From Nomia melanderi (Eukaryota; Arthropoda; Insecta; Hymenoptera; Halictidae), in contig NC_135010.1 in the NCBI RefSeq assembly GCF_051020985.1, forward strand, positions 2,664,001 through 2,728,000: a DNA stretch of 64,000 nt, written 5' to 3'. Positions 48,868 to 61,345 of the stretch are shown piece after piece. Made by a program: the position numbers and the translations under genes. Positions within the stretch are counted from its first letter, which is position 1, and the number at the start of each line of letters is the position of its first letter. A model generated the notes under the pieces. It searched no databases. It was given only the letters and a program-made list of their open reading frames with translations, and had not been told where the DNA came from.

Positions 48868-51000
48868 CACATTCACTCCAGCTGGTGTGATGATGGATCA
48901 TAAGATGTCCGTTTAATTGACACTGAAGTTGGTGCCAACGCGAACGTGATAACAATATTTATAATTACTAAACTGCAGATCTGTATGCAAATTCAAATTT
49001 TTAAGTATAATTAGGAAAATAGAATTATGATAAAAATGGTTTTTTTCTGACGAACATCATAAAAAGCAGTACGTTCCGGACTGTTGTTTTTTTTTCAAAT
49101 TGCGTGCATTTTGTGCAAATTTTTTACTTTCAAAATTCTCATAAAGGTATGAAAATTCTTCGATTACTATTCAATATTCTGTGTTATTACGATGAATCTT
49201 CAAGGCAAGAAAATACATTCAATTTAAATGACATGCGGAAACGTTAAGTAGTGTGCAAGAAAACTTCCGCTCTAAAGAATATTTATGATGCGATTGTAAT
49301 TTCTTCAAGATGTGCCTAGTGGACTTTTCTATCAGATAGTACAAGGAGTTCATCATTAACATATATACATTCACTATTGTTAAGAAACGAAACAATACAA
49401 ACAAACGTCATTCTTATCACGCAAGTTAACACATAATTTTTCTTTCTATTCCTGTGGAAACAATTGTTGTGCAGACAGTTTCCTACATAAAGAATAAAAA
49501 AAAAAACATACCAAACTGTTCTAGTTTAATTATTTTATTTATTCAACTGTATCAGTCAGAGTATTTTGCAATGAAAGAGTTTGCTAAAAAAGTTTCAAAA
49601 CTTTTCGAGCAATTTAAATTTTCTATGAGCAATTAATTATTATTATCTTATATGATTTATATTTTATTATGTTGTATTGACAATTCTCTTATATAAGCAA
49701 CTGGGTAGATTGTCTACCATTTTTATATATTCCTTAATAATTTGTTATATTCTTGTAAAAATATTAGAAAGTCATCCAAAATATTCCTTGAAGAGTGACA
49801 CATTATGTTTTACGCTTGTAAAATAAAAACTTATGCAAGATATTTTTAATTTTACAACTTCAATAACAGCGAAGTTTTTAGTTACCTCTACAAAGGTTAA
49901 CCTTTTCTTCATATTATTCGGGCTACTTTTGATCTAATTATTATTTACTTTTGCTGGTGTAAAATTATTTAATTGAAAATTATTTACAAACCAGGAAATC
50001 GCAAAACCAACAGTATTTTCATGGAGAGAAGTGTAGGTTTATAAGATTGGATTACATAATTTTGTATCTTGTTGCGAGAGTATTATCATCGGTAATGGTC
50101 ACAAATTACACGATTAAAGGAATTGAAATGATAATCTGTTCTACAATTACTCTACAATATACATTTACGTGCAGTGTAAACATAGAACTGATTAATACAA
50201 ATTGTTGGTATAGATTTATACCTGAATTGATTTGCCATTATTTTTTTTGTGTTTTAGCTAATTGAAAGATTATGTATTACTCATGTTTGCCAAAGGATAT
50301 TAATGAATTCAATTATAGATACATACTCGGTTTGATTCAAAATAATTATTGTGTATTATTCGTTTTTATTGCAAATATGCTCGTTTTAAAAGATCGACGA
50401 TATTTAAAATTACGTATTTCATTTACAAAAGTAATTACGATTATCGCCTTTAAACTGGGGAAAGGCATGCGCAATTAAATAAATGAAATTAATATGAGTG
50501 TGTACTACGAAGAAATTATATTTATATAATATATAATTATTTTCAATAATTTTGACATTGGATTCTGTTATACCTGCCTTATAAATTATGAATATTCATA
50601 CTCAACTCTTAAAATTTACTGTTTGATGAACTATTTACGAATAGCCATTTACACTTTCACAAAGAAAGAATTAAAACATTCTCTGCTCTATGACAATGTT
50701 AAGACTATATATTTTGCATCAGTTTTATATAGTATTTTATATTAATACAGATAAACCTTTGTGTTTTTTCTAAAAATTATTTTAGTAAGTTTAAAAAAAA
50801 AATGTTACAATATAATCAGTGGGAATACATCCCTATACGAAGGACGCTGAAATCAGCAAACATTCCTTCAAATTTCAGACGACTTTTAAAACCTAATTTC
50901 GTCATTTTTTAGTTCATATCACCTAAACATTATTTATTCAAAATCGCCAATAAATTTGATAAAATACTTTAACGTCCGCTTTGCATTCGCCAAGCGTAAG
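48868..51000. other. AT-rich non-coding DNA
   Basis: AT-rich. Short open frames (60-72 codons) have no recognisable feature. Confidence 0.5.
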
Positions 51001-51700
51001 CGTCTGAAACTTATATACGGCGGCATGTACTAGAATATTTTCAGTTTTAGGCTAATTTAATGCTCCCAATGCAAATGTCACTAAGTCGTAAAAATGTGGA
51101 CTAACCCATTTCCCTTCACAACGATATAAGCCTGGCAACTATACGAATCAGTTTAATACACGAGAGTTTTTTTCCCCCGTTTTGCTCGACATGATAAACA
51201 CTTTTTCGAAGAAACTTTCCATTTTTATCTTTAAAACACGCATAATAGTGGCAACCGCTTGGCCAGCACGATCGGCGAATAACTGTAATAAAATTTAACA
51301 GCGAGATAGAGAGCCGTGCTAAAATTCGTGAATGCATTTAACGCCTGCTATTTATATACTGATGCTAACAGAGAGATTATGCAACATTATAGATGACACG
51401 AGGACTGGGTGCGCGGCATCTCTTCGAAGACACGGCCTGTTACGTTTTAGAGTTTCCTAGATGTTTGTTTCGCAGAAATCTTCCCTGATCATCTCGATCC
51501 ACCTTGCGAGTGCATCGCTGTCCTGCCTGATTAATTAAACGATTAAAGCTGTAAAGGCACACCGACATTTAATAATGCGGAAAATTGATTGCACGATCGT
51601 ATCGATCGTATTTACTTATCGTTATGAAATGGCCGAACAATCCTCGCTCGATTGTGGCGTAATGTTCGTAAAATGTAAACATCGTCCGCCGTAGTTACAC
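51001..51700. other. Mild CpG-containing patch
   Basis: Slightly more balanced composition, with scattered CpG at 51240-51680. A 73-codon minus-strand frame is unrecognised. Possible regulatory DNA. Confidence 0.25.
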
Positions 51701-54465
51701 CTCGCAAAAAAGTTCTTTGTTTATCTACTATTATCTATTTACAATGGCATCTTTCTTTTTGGTAGCTTTCTTGCGTCGAAGTTATTTTCTTTTATTGACC
51801 GCGGTTAGAGGCGGCATTCCTTTGGTTGTTTGTTTGAATTTCTTTTACTCCATGCAACCAATATCAACTGTATCTGTGATTTTGAACAAAATTGATTATT
51901 AATTATTTTCGACTGTACGATCTTTTGACTAGTAAAGTGTTTATTGTTTGTTACTTTAATAGAGAATGTGTAGTGAGCGTTTAAAAAAAAACTAATTGTT
52001 TTGATTTTCATCAGAAAACCAATCATTATTTTTTGTATAATATTATAGTTACCCATTTATTAATTGTATAAATATCTTTTATTTGAACTATGTATTTTCG
52101 ATATAGTAATATTTTAGTAATTTGAATATGCTACCATCATCGCTCTGTGTAAGGTAATTTTTATGAAATAAGTTGTTATAACGTGAAAGATTTGTGAATA
52201 TTAAAGCTTGAAGAAAGCTTTAAGAAACTAATGACTTTACGTGGTAATAAAAATTTGTCATTAATAAATCTTAAAAGTAAAATAAATAGAAAATAAAAAA
52301 ATAAAGCGGTCTGAGTAAGAAAATTTCAATTTTTACATAAACATTGACTATCCTTCTGTTTCTCAGAAATAGAATGTCTACGAAATTCAAAGAAATTGAA
52401 TGATTGCTTTATGAAATATCGTATTCAGATTTTAATGTTAAGATATAAAACTATAAGAAAGAACAAATCAAAATTTCGACTTTTTAAAGCCAAGTTACTC
52501 AATCTAAATTCAACTATTATATATGATTTATCTTGTCAGTAGTTTGAAAGAGCAAAAACTACAAATGAAAGTGTCTTGTACTTTTATGACTACTAAACAC
52601 CTCATACGATGGTAGCAACATAAAAAAGTATCGATATTGCAATGAGAACTCACTCTTGAACCATATTTTCCAGATCTGGTGGCACTAGTTTCTTAATCTT
52701 TATCGATCACTAGAAAACACGTTAAAAAGATGGTGAACTAATGAAAACTGTCTTATCAATTTATAACTCTATTCATCTTCTAGATAAATGAGTTACCTAC
52801 TGTTATATGTACATTCCGAATTTTTATGTGGATATTCTTATTTATGACTAACTTATGGCTACTAGAATGAAATAGGAAACTGTTCACTATCATGAGGGTA
52901 AATAACATATTTACACATATTTCCTATATTTTGTTAACTAATTAATCTAGGTAAAATTCGAAGGAAAATTTATTATTATTGTTTAGTGTAACGTTCTTTG
53001 TTTCAGTGTGATTTAAATTATTTATTGCACAGTGGACTCAGATAGTTGGCGTTTTTAAAAATACTTTGGCAGTGCGGGGGTTAAAATTGACATTTGTATA
53101 CCTTAGTACTTATTTGTTAATGACTTGTAACGTTCTTCTACTTTGTAATAATTCTTCATTTTTATAGAATATTATTCCTTACCGATACGTAAAGTATAAT
53201 TATAGTTACTTAAATAAATAATTTTGTTTGACATATGTAGTGGACATAAGTAAATATGGAATATTTAAACAGTAATAATAATGTTATAATACTTAAAGGT
53301 TTAAGAAATTAAAGTTGAAACATATATGTGATTTTAACCATGGAAGCTGAAAAAATATTTTAGAAGTCCGAAGGCATGGTAGAATCAGTAATTTAATTAA
53401 ATGTGGATAATCAGGGAAAACTTCTGATAAAGACGGTAAACTGATCATTTGTATAGGTAAAAAGAATTGCTTTATACCAAGTTGCCATTAATGAAAGCAA
53501 ATATACATTTTAGCAAGATACATAAAAGGATGACGGGGATAAAATGGAATAAAAATGGCTTTACTAGTGTGCACTGTCAAGAGGAAATTTTTCATTAGCC
53601 TCTAGAATCAGAAAAACATTTTCTGTCAGATAACACTTGATTTATCGGACGACTATTCAATAAAATCTTATATAAAAAACTAACTTCATAATTTTCTTTG
53701 AAAAATATTAGAAGGATTAGAATTAGAATTAGAATTAGAATTGCTATTGTTATTAGATGATTTATTAAGGAATTTTTAAGCATTGATTATTAGTCTTCGA
53801 AAAACTATTCAATAACTGCCGGTAGATAATATGTTAAGTAACTCGTAAATAATCCATTTACGTTTTGGGAAGGTGATATATGGCTTGATAAATTAACGTT
53901 TAAATTAGTGAACAATAATAAAAAAGACGAAATATAGCGTAAATGATCAAATCATTGTAATAAGTAAAATGTTTTATCAACTTTTAAATATAGTTATAGC
54001 ATGCGAATGCTTCGCGGTTGTTTCGTGACAGAATGATTGATTGCGGCTATATTAACATCTTCACCAGGTATTTATCGCAATCACCAGGAAAAAAACGTGG
54101 TTAGCAATGTTTATGTTGGCAATGTTATTAAAGTACTAATAATGAATAACTAGAAAAAGTTGCATCTTCATTTTTTGCCGAAAAAAATTGGAAAGATCGA
54201 ATGTCTTTCGTAACCAACAGATCACGATCACATTAAGAATCTCTCAATCATTTTAGACGATCATATTTTTTTAGATTCCTGCACTTACTGAAACCTTACT
54301 GAAACAAGTATACTTACAATTTTCTTATTAACACAGAAAAGGCTTCGAATCTTAGTAAATACCAAAAAAAGTGTACAAAATGAATAAAAATATTATTAAA
54401 ATGTTTAAAATTGAAATGAAAATATAAGAAATGTGCAAATACTTAATGTTACTTTCGTTTCCTTT
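51701..54465. other. AT-rich non-coding DNA
   Basis: AT-rich. A GCAGTGCGGGGGTTAA sequence at 53069-53084 looks like one end of a TTAA element, but I could not find the opposite end. A short hexamer array is listed separately. Confidence 0.45.
53716..53742 (+). repeat. ATTAGA hexanucleotide array
   Basis: Four and a half exact copies of ATTAGA. On the minus strand it translates to an Ile-Leu repeat in a short chance frame. Confidence 0.85.
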
Positions 54466-54469
54466 GATT

Positions 54470-55640
54470 CTTTATTCGTTTAATTGCTTTAAATACAATA
54501 ATCGTCTTCCTATTCTAGTGTCAATGTTTGGTATTCTTTCCGCAATTTCAGGCGACACGTTAGTAGAAAATTCATCGATGTCGTGAACAACAGTTCCATA
54601 ATGTGAAACAGTGGTGTTCTTTTCATATCGTTCGCCTTTTAAACTTTCTTTTGTTCGCCGATGTATGGAACGTATTACGAGGCACAGTGGGAATAAAGGA
54701 AGGCGTCTCCGTTTCGGTGCACGGCAGAAACGCAAAAACTTCGGTTCGATGGGAGGTGGCACAAGCTCATTGAAGGAAACAGCGCGCGACAAAATTGCAA
54801 CCTTGGGCGGGCAGATAGGAGAAACGAAGCGTAGATACCAAAGAACCATCTGAGACAGAAACGCTGTAAAATGTAGCCTCGGCCAACTTAGACATGGCCA
54901 TAAACGACACTCGTGGTACTTAACTATTGGTGCGCTCTAGAGGTGAGAAGAGGCTTAGAATAAACGATAGAGGGAAAGAAGGAACGAGAAAATTCTGCTA
55001 ATCTCGTCTTCTGCGTCCTCGTGCACTTGTTCCGCGGAAAAATTTCACGACATAGTCGCCAGCCAGTTAAGTGTAATTATTTTTAGATGAATATGCGTCG
55101 TTTCCCGCATAATTACACGTTACTTAATTCATGCCGGTAAAGTGATTTGCCCGCACAAGATATTCCGTTCTTCTATTTCCCATCTAATGACCGTCTTATC
55201 ACGATTTACATTTCAATAAATGTTTCCCGAGATCATATTACGAATAATTTCTGATACTCTTGTTTTTAACTGCGTGCAAATCACTGCGTATAAATGATAA
55301 ATGCTCACTTTTATGATTGCAATAACTATGCAAATTGCAGTCTGGCTTTGCTGAAGTTTGTATAGGCGGCGAGTTATTTTAATGATTCGCGAAGAGAACT
55401 GGGAGTGCTTCATGATTATTCAAATGCGGAAAAGTTTTTTCTTGCGCTTTTATTGGTTCTCCGGAGAGGCGCTTTTCCTTCGTCATCATTCCTTTCCCTT
55501 CTTCCGTTTGTTTCCGAAGACTAACGCGAAATGAAAATATCATTCAAAATAAAATGTGAAGTGACCGTTAATATGTTCTACTAACTAACAAGGAAAGGTG
55601 TCGAATCTGGAAATTCAATACATTATGAGGCTTTGTGCGT
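54470..55640. other. CpG-rich patch
   Basis: Balanced to CpG-rich, strongest at 54640-55050. A 125-codon minus frame (54472-54849) and an 80-codon plus frame overlap. The minus frame extends through both AT-rich and CpG-rich DNA, which is slightly unusual, but no domain is recognised. Candidate regulatory DNA or untranslated exon. Confidence 0.3.
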
Positions 55641-55831
55641 GAGTAGAGTAAATCGATCCTAATATATTGCAATGTTCTTCTCGTGCCGAATTTCACTTTG
55701 AAGGGGTGAGACTATCTATTGGAAAAAATGCAAATTTTTTTTTCTCGTGGATTAGTCTTGAAAACTGTAAGAGGTATTGAAAAAAGTATAAATAGAAAAT
55801 ACATTGTTCTTGCACGTCTATAACAGGGCAA

Positions 55832-56100
55832 CATAAAGTTTTTCAAATTTTTGATTTTGAAAATGATTGATTTGAAAATTTTATTTTACAATTTTATAGA
55901 AGTGGAAAATACTGAAATTTTTTTCGCTATCTCTTACCGTTCTTAAGATAATTCAAGGGAAAAGAAATTTGCACTTCCTTCGAGGGATGGTTCCAACATT
56001 TCGAAATGAAATTTGGTACGAAAAAATTGCAATGTATTAGGCTTGACTTATTCTACTTAGATACAAAGTTCTATAATTTTTTGAATTTTCGGGTTCGATA
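55832..56100 (+). repeat. Dispersed repeat, copy 2 (partner at 40152-40311)
   Basis: The longer of two related copies in the same orientation. Beginning (AATTTTTGATTTTGAAAAT) and end (TACAAAGTTCTATAATTTTT, then GAATTTTCGGGTTCGA) match the partner, with extra sequence in the middle. Class unknown. A weakly similar 'aaggggtga' stretch also occurs just upstream near 55701. Confidence 0.6.
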
Positions 56101-57535
56101 AAATGAAAATTTTTAATAACAATTTCTTTTGCATTGTTATGAAATTTTTAATAGCAACAACTTTTAGATATCGTTATAGTATCTCTTACTATTTTATACA
56201 AATTACAGTATGCTATTACTAATGATAGTGCAAACAGTTACTTTATACTGCCAATAGTAATTTAAAATTGAAATGTGATTAATGAAACATTTAAATTATA
56301 CACCACGTGTAGATAATTTAATTTCTATGTTGATTTATAGTATTTATCGAAAGAAATACGATTTATACTTGATTTTTGTTTTCTTAAAATCAGTTTATAT
56401 AAATCAAAATTCACGTATATAATATTTACTGAATTGAAAATATTTTAATAAAAAGTGTAATGCAAACATAAATTTATTTTCTTACATACAACTGTGTTAT
56501 ATATTTATATATTTATATATTTATACACTGATAAAGCACTGGAATTAAATTTATTCATTTAGACAAATAATTTAGTATTAACGTACATTATTTTCAATGT
56601 TTGGTTATGTTTATCGTGTAATTCGTACCCAAATCTTTATATTTAATGAATTTTTTAAATTTAAACTACATTCTGTATGATAAGCGAAAGTATTCGAAAA
56701 CTTTATATCACATTAGCCAAGGAATTTTTTTAGTTTTTTTTTACTAAAACTTGGCAGAAAGTGGCCAATAAAATTAGGAAGATAATTTAAAAATTAAATT
56801 ATATTAAATTTGATTCCATAAAATGAATTTTTCATTTAAATTTCTTAGAACAATGCAAACAGAATTTTTAGTCTATTAGAAATAAAGTCTACAACACACT
56901 TATGGATTGAAATTTAGAAAAAAAACATGAAAATTATGAAATGACATCTAAAAAGGTATCAAAAAATGAAATAGTTGAAATATTGATAGTTGAAATCCTA
57001 CGAAGAAAATGTGTACAGGAACACTTTACGCTTGTAGTCAGTTCAGATATAATATCCGTGTTAAAGGAGGCCCAACCAGATATTAATATTAAATAATTCA
57101 AAACTCATTCATGCGTTCGAATACTTTTACGACAGCCGAAAGGTATGTTTACGCTCGATATCCTGTCAATCCTGTATACATTCAGGGGATTTTTGTAATT
57201 TTACCAATAGTTTTCAAGACTGGCATCTTGCTTTATTTACAATCTTATTTTGGAAACAAACTTAGCAATAAAATGTGGATTTTATTGGTGAAAGTAAATC
57301 TTTGGAATATTTGCATGCATTATTTTTATGCACATGCACTTATAGAAGAAAACTTTTGAAAATTTACTCTCTGAATTGCTTAATAACATTTGTTTTAAAC
57401 ATTGTTCGTTTAAAAATTCGAAAAATCTACATATCAATTTTCTTTTTTTTTATAGCTATACACTTATGTACATACACATACTCTATAAAAACAACGATTA
57501 ATTGATATTAATCTTTATTAATATCATACTAGCAA
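56101..57535. other. AT-rich non-coding DNA
   Basis: AT-rich, with a TATATTTA octamer repeated three times at about 56499-56524. No gene. Confidence 0.5.
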
Positions 57536-57538
57536 TAC

Positions 57539-57741
57539 TTAATACTATAACTACTTTAATGCGATGAATATGCAATCCATATAAAAATTGTAGCAATAAA
57601 GTATTTTCAGTTTCTTCAGACATTCTCTACAGTATTTAAGAGAAACTATTTATTATTTTCAAGATCATTTCGAATATCCAATGTCTTGAAGATATCAATA
57701 ATTGCGAAAAAAAAGAACCGATACGGTAGTTATAGTGTTAA
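57539..57741 (-). mobile_element. TTAA element, AACACTAGAACTACC family, copy 7
   Basis: Left end TTAATACTATAACTACTTTA (decayed), right end ACGGTAGTTATAGTGTTAA, both bounded by TTAA. Interior matches the reverse complement of copies 5 and 6 ('gcaatccatataaaaattgt', 'cagtttcttcaga', 'caagatcatttcgaat'). 203 bp. Confidence 0.7.
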
Positions 57742-57769
57742 GCAACAAATGTAGGAACAAAGTCATTCA

Positions 57770-58640
57770 CTTACACTTTTCATGTACAGAAAATCCTGGA
57801 CACAAAAGCCAAACGAACTTTCCAATGAGGTAATTTTCGGTTGCTTTTTCCACAATCCAAGTAAGCACCACGGTCAACATTACCCAAAACTATAACACGG
57901 GTAGGTACAAAATTGCTAGGCCGAAGAAAGAGGGCAAAGGCTGTAGAAACCAGGAAAATGGCAAACGAACCCTTTTTTTCATCTGTCGAAGAACTGACCA
58001 AAAACGGCCAGTTCCGGTATTACGAGGTGTTTACGAGGACGTTTACAAGCGTCCGGCTGGAAATTATTCGGGCCGTTATCGGTCACAATGCCCAGATTAT
58101 GAGAGTTTTTGTAGCGTGCAACCTTTTCACCGAGCACTTCTCTTCTCTTCTCTTCCTCCGTCCACGTTTTTTGTTTTTATTGTTACCACCGTCAAAAGGG
58201 GTTTAGGGAAGTTGCCTGGGTTTTTGTCGGGTTACACTTCGGAACAGGGTTTTTTGCGTTGAGAGGAAACCGCCACGTTATCCCAGACGATTTTCACTCG
58301 TTCCTGCCTGCCAGACCTTTTCTTCACCGAGTTTTTCGTCAGACTTTTTTTGCCCCATCGAGAGACCAAGGAACCGCGTTTCTCTTATCCTTGAGTCGCA
58401 AAGGGGATTAGAAATTGGCCTTCGACGCGCGCCTATTAAGGCGTCTAAGGGCACCGTCCGCACCGACACGGAAACAGGGAGAAACGATTTTATTGCGCTA
58501 CGAGCAACTCTTCTGGGTGAGAAACTGTGTCAGTGAAATCGGGCTTTCGGCAATTTTTGCATCGAATCCTTCGAGAAACGCGAAACTCATCAACCGCGTG
58601 ACGGTTTTATTAACGTTGTAGTTCATGGTAAATGAGCTGT
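57770..58640. other. CpG-containing patch
   Basis: Balanced composition, CpG-rich at 57990-58080 and 58420-58610. A 97-codon plus frame (57913-58206) and a 73-codon minus frame are unrecognised. Candidate regulatory DNA or untranslated exon. Confidence 0.3.
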
Positions 58641-58736
58641 TCATTTGATAGATGGATTAACTATACAAAATGGAGATTAGAGCAATTTTATGGAATATCG
58701 TGAATAAGAACACTAGCCAAATGTCTTATGCACATT

Positions 58737-58818
58737 TTAATATTAAAATTTGTTGCAGCGATGTCTTAACACTAACATTTGTTGCAACATGTGTTAATAC
58801 TAAAATTTGGAACATTCG
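58737..58818 (+). repeat. Short degenerate tandem repeat, three units
   Basis: Three units of 25-29 bp each begin TTAA[T/C]A.TAA.ATTTG and continue with GTTGCA or GGAACA, at 58737, 58766 and 58794. Each unit begins with TTAA, but the array has no inverted ends. Confidence 0.65.
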
Positions 58819-61135
58819 AAAAGTAGAATTATGTTACTTTAATATGTGAATGAGTCCAATCATTTTAAAACAATGCATTATTATATGCATTTTTTAAAAA
58901 TATGATTGACATTGTTGCGATATGTAAGGAAGTGAAAAATATACGAACCTTGTGTCAAATTAGTTCGATATTTTAATGCAGAAATAATTGGGCTTATCAT
59001 TGGCACTTATTTTAGAGTTTGCTTTTTTCTGTTTAATAAAGTCTTCAATATCAAGAAATAGACCGTAGCGATTTTTAATAAAAAATTTATTGGTTTTAAG
59101 AATTCTGAGCCTTATTTTACTGAAACAAATAACATGTTTTTCGTTAATGCAACTATATATTAATTGTAAATTTAGACTAATTGTTTTTTGTTTCCATTAA
59201 AAGGTAATATTCTAAGCTAAGATTACTGCATAATTACACACTTATTTATGAACTTGATTCAGGATGTTAAATACATAACGCCAAACAAAATTTTTTTCTT
59301 AAAATCACGTGCCTTTTAATCGAATGTTGTGTTTTTGAAGGTAGGTATAGATTTATTGATTTTTTCATGTTTATAATTTCAATGTGTCAATATTGATTGT
59401 ATAATGTATAATGATACGAAACACATTGAAAACAATAGTGAAACCTAAATCTGTATATTTAAATTTTTTGTAAGCATTTGGAAACAAGAAAGAAATTCTG
59501 CTAAGGATCTTATTACTGTTCCAAATTCTGTGAAATCATCGTTGAATATTAATTGAGTTTTTCCTATACTATGAATACAGTTTATAGTTTAGGTATGAAC
59601 ACAGTTGTCATAAATCATCCATCTTAACAGTTGTTCAGATATTATAAATACCTAGTGTGTATAATATGACTAGCTAAAAATTTCAATGTACCGTTTATCG
59701 TTTAAATAAATGAAGCTATTAAGCCAGTGTATTTTATTACCGAGTTAGGGTAAACTTATTGATTATGATTGAAGACCAAATTTATAATAACTGAATTGTG
59801 GAGTTTTACGTATCCGTAGCAACTGTAACTGAATGAAACCCAAGAAAATAAAAGTCTTAATAAAATTGAACGCAGATTGAATGTCCTTCTTAAATTAGCA
59901 AAAACATTCACTGAGTAATTAGCTTGTATCTGATTCCTGTTTCAATCGATTGGTCATTAGAGAAGTGAATTTGCATAAACATCCGCAGTCTAGTAATTAC
60001 ATGGTAAATATTCTTTATAAAGTAAGTTTTTAGACATTGGAAGGTATTTCGTATTTATAAAAAGCAGTTTCTGTATTCAGATGACTTACGCGTGCACAGT
60101 CTATGCTGCCCGTTATCTGTACGAGTAGAATACAAAGAAAGCAATGTTTCCTTAAGAAAGGAACATTTCTGATCAAAATATATTTTGTTTCACTTAAATG
60201 TGTGTTATATGTTTTTGATAAATCATGGACTGACAGAGATTGTATTACATACATCAAGAAAGGTGCTTTCGAACAACAGTGTATTTGAAAGTGTTTGCAA
60301 GGATAAATTTTGAGGATCTTTGAATAATAAAAAATGATTCAGAGTTAATTCACTAATCGAATTCCAACGTGACGAAGTTTTAATATTGATTGTTTGGTAT
60401 TTACATATAAATATCTGAATTATGTGTTATTTTACAAATTGATAAATTGCTATATTTAATTTTTGTATTCAAATATTTCCCATAAATCATATTGCTAGTG
60501 CTGAAATTAAAAATATACATTATTTTATGCTTGATTAGTCATACAATTTTTGCATAAACACTAATTTTGATAATAACTCCATGTATGGCGTGTCACTTAA
60601 TTATGTAGGTCTTGTTGACAGCTTCATAACTCATGTTTCCTTGGATACAAAAAAAGATGGCGCTGAAAAAAGAATTGAACGACGCACTGTTTTTATTTAT
60701 AGACATAAAAACACACTGGATAAGTATAATTAATAACAATTATTGAACTGTGTACATAGTTGTGTGTTTAATAATAGCTATTTAACTGTCAATACTGATT
60801 TTTGTGAACTAATTTATAAAAATTAGGAACGAAACAAATTTTCTTTAATTTATTAAGGGTTGTTTAATGTTCTGTGTCCTGAGGAAGATAAACGTTTCAA
60901 ACCATTTTTTCAGTATTTTCCTGTACCGACATTTACAATATTGAAAATTCTGTAAAATTTATAGCAACAATGCATAAAATCTGCAATCTATTTATTACAA
61001 ATAATCGTGTCGTGTAATTTAACATACTCTTTTATAGAATACATAGGAAAAAAAATTTGAGAAAGACCTAGTTTGCAAAGGATTATGTTATAAGTGTGTT
61101 ATATAAATTTGTATCTTTGATCTGCAACATTGCAT
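58819..61135. other. AT-rich non-coding DNA
   Basis: AT-rich, with no feature supported. Confidence 0.5.
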
Positions 61136-61139
61136 CTGT

Positions 61140-61345
61140 TTTATTTATGGGTACGCATCATTACGCGTGGTCAGTTTTCGTCGAAATAGCCGTTTTTCGA
61201 GATGCGAATCTATTTACACGGTCTCACCTCGACTAGAGAAATGGGAGCAAGGTCCGGGAAGTTAGGAAGAGGCTGCTAAGGTGCAATAGGTGGCTCGGAG
61301 CCAACTCCTTGGTCAAGTGACTAACTTGTAAGAAAATAGATCAGT
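61140..61345. other. Isolated balanced-composition island
   Basis: About 200 bases of balanced composition stand out in an otherwise AT-rich 4-kb stretch. They include a GGTGGCTCGGAGCCAACTCC segment with local self-complementarity (61290-61309). No open frame or tRNA-like fold is recognised. Confidence 0.35.

Noticed and set aside
53069..53090. Resemblance of TGGCAGTGCGGGGGTTA to the microRNA miR-34
   Set aside because: Similarity stops after the first eight bases, there is no hairpin, and the sequence fits a TTAA-element end better.
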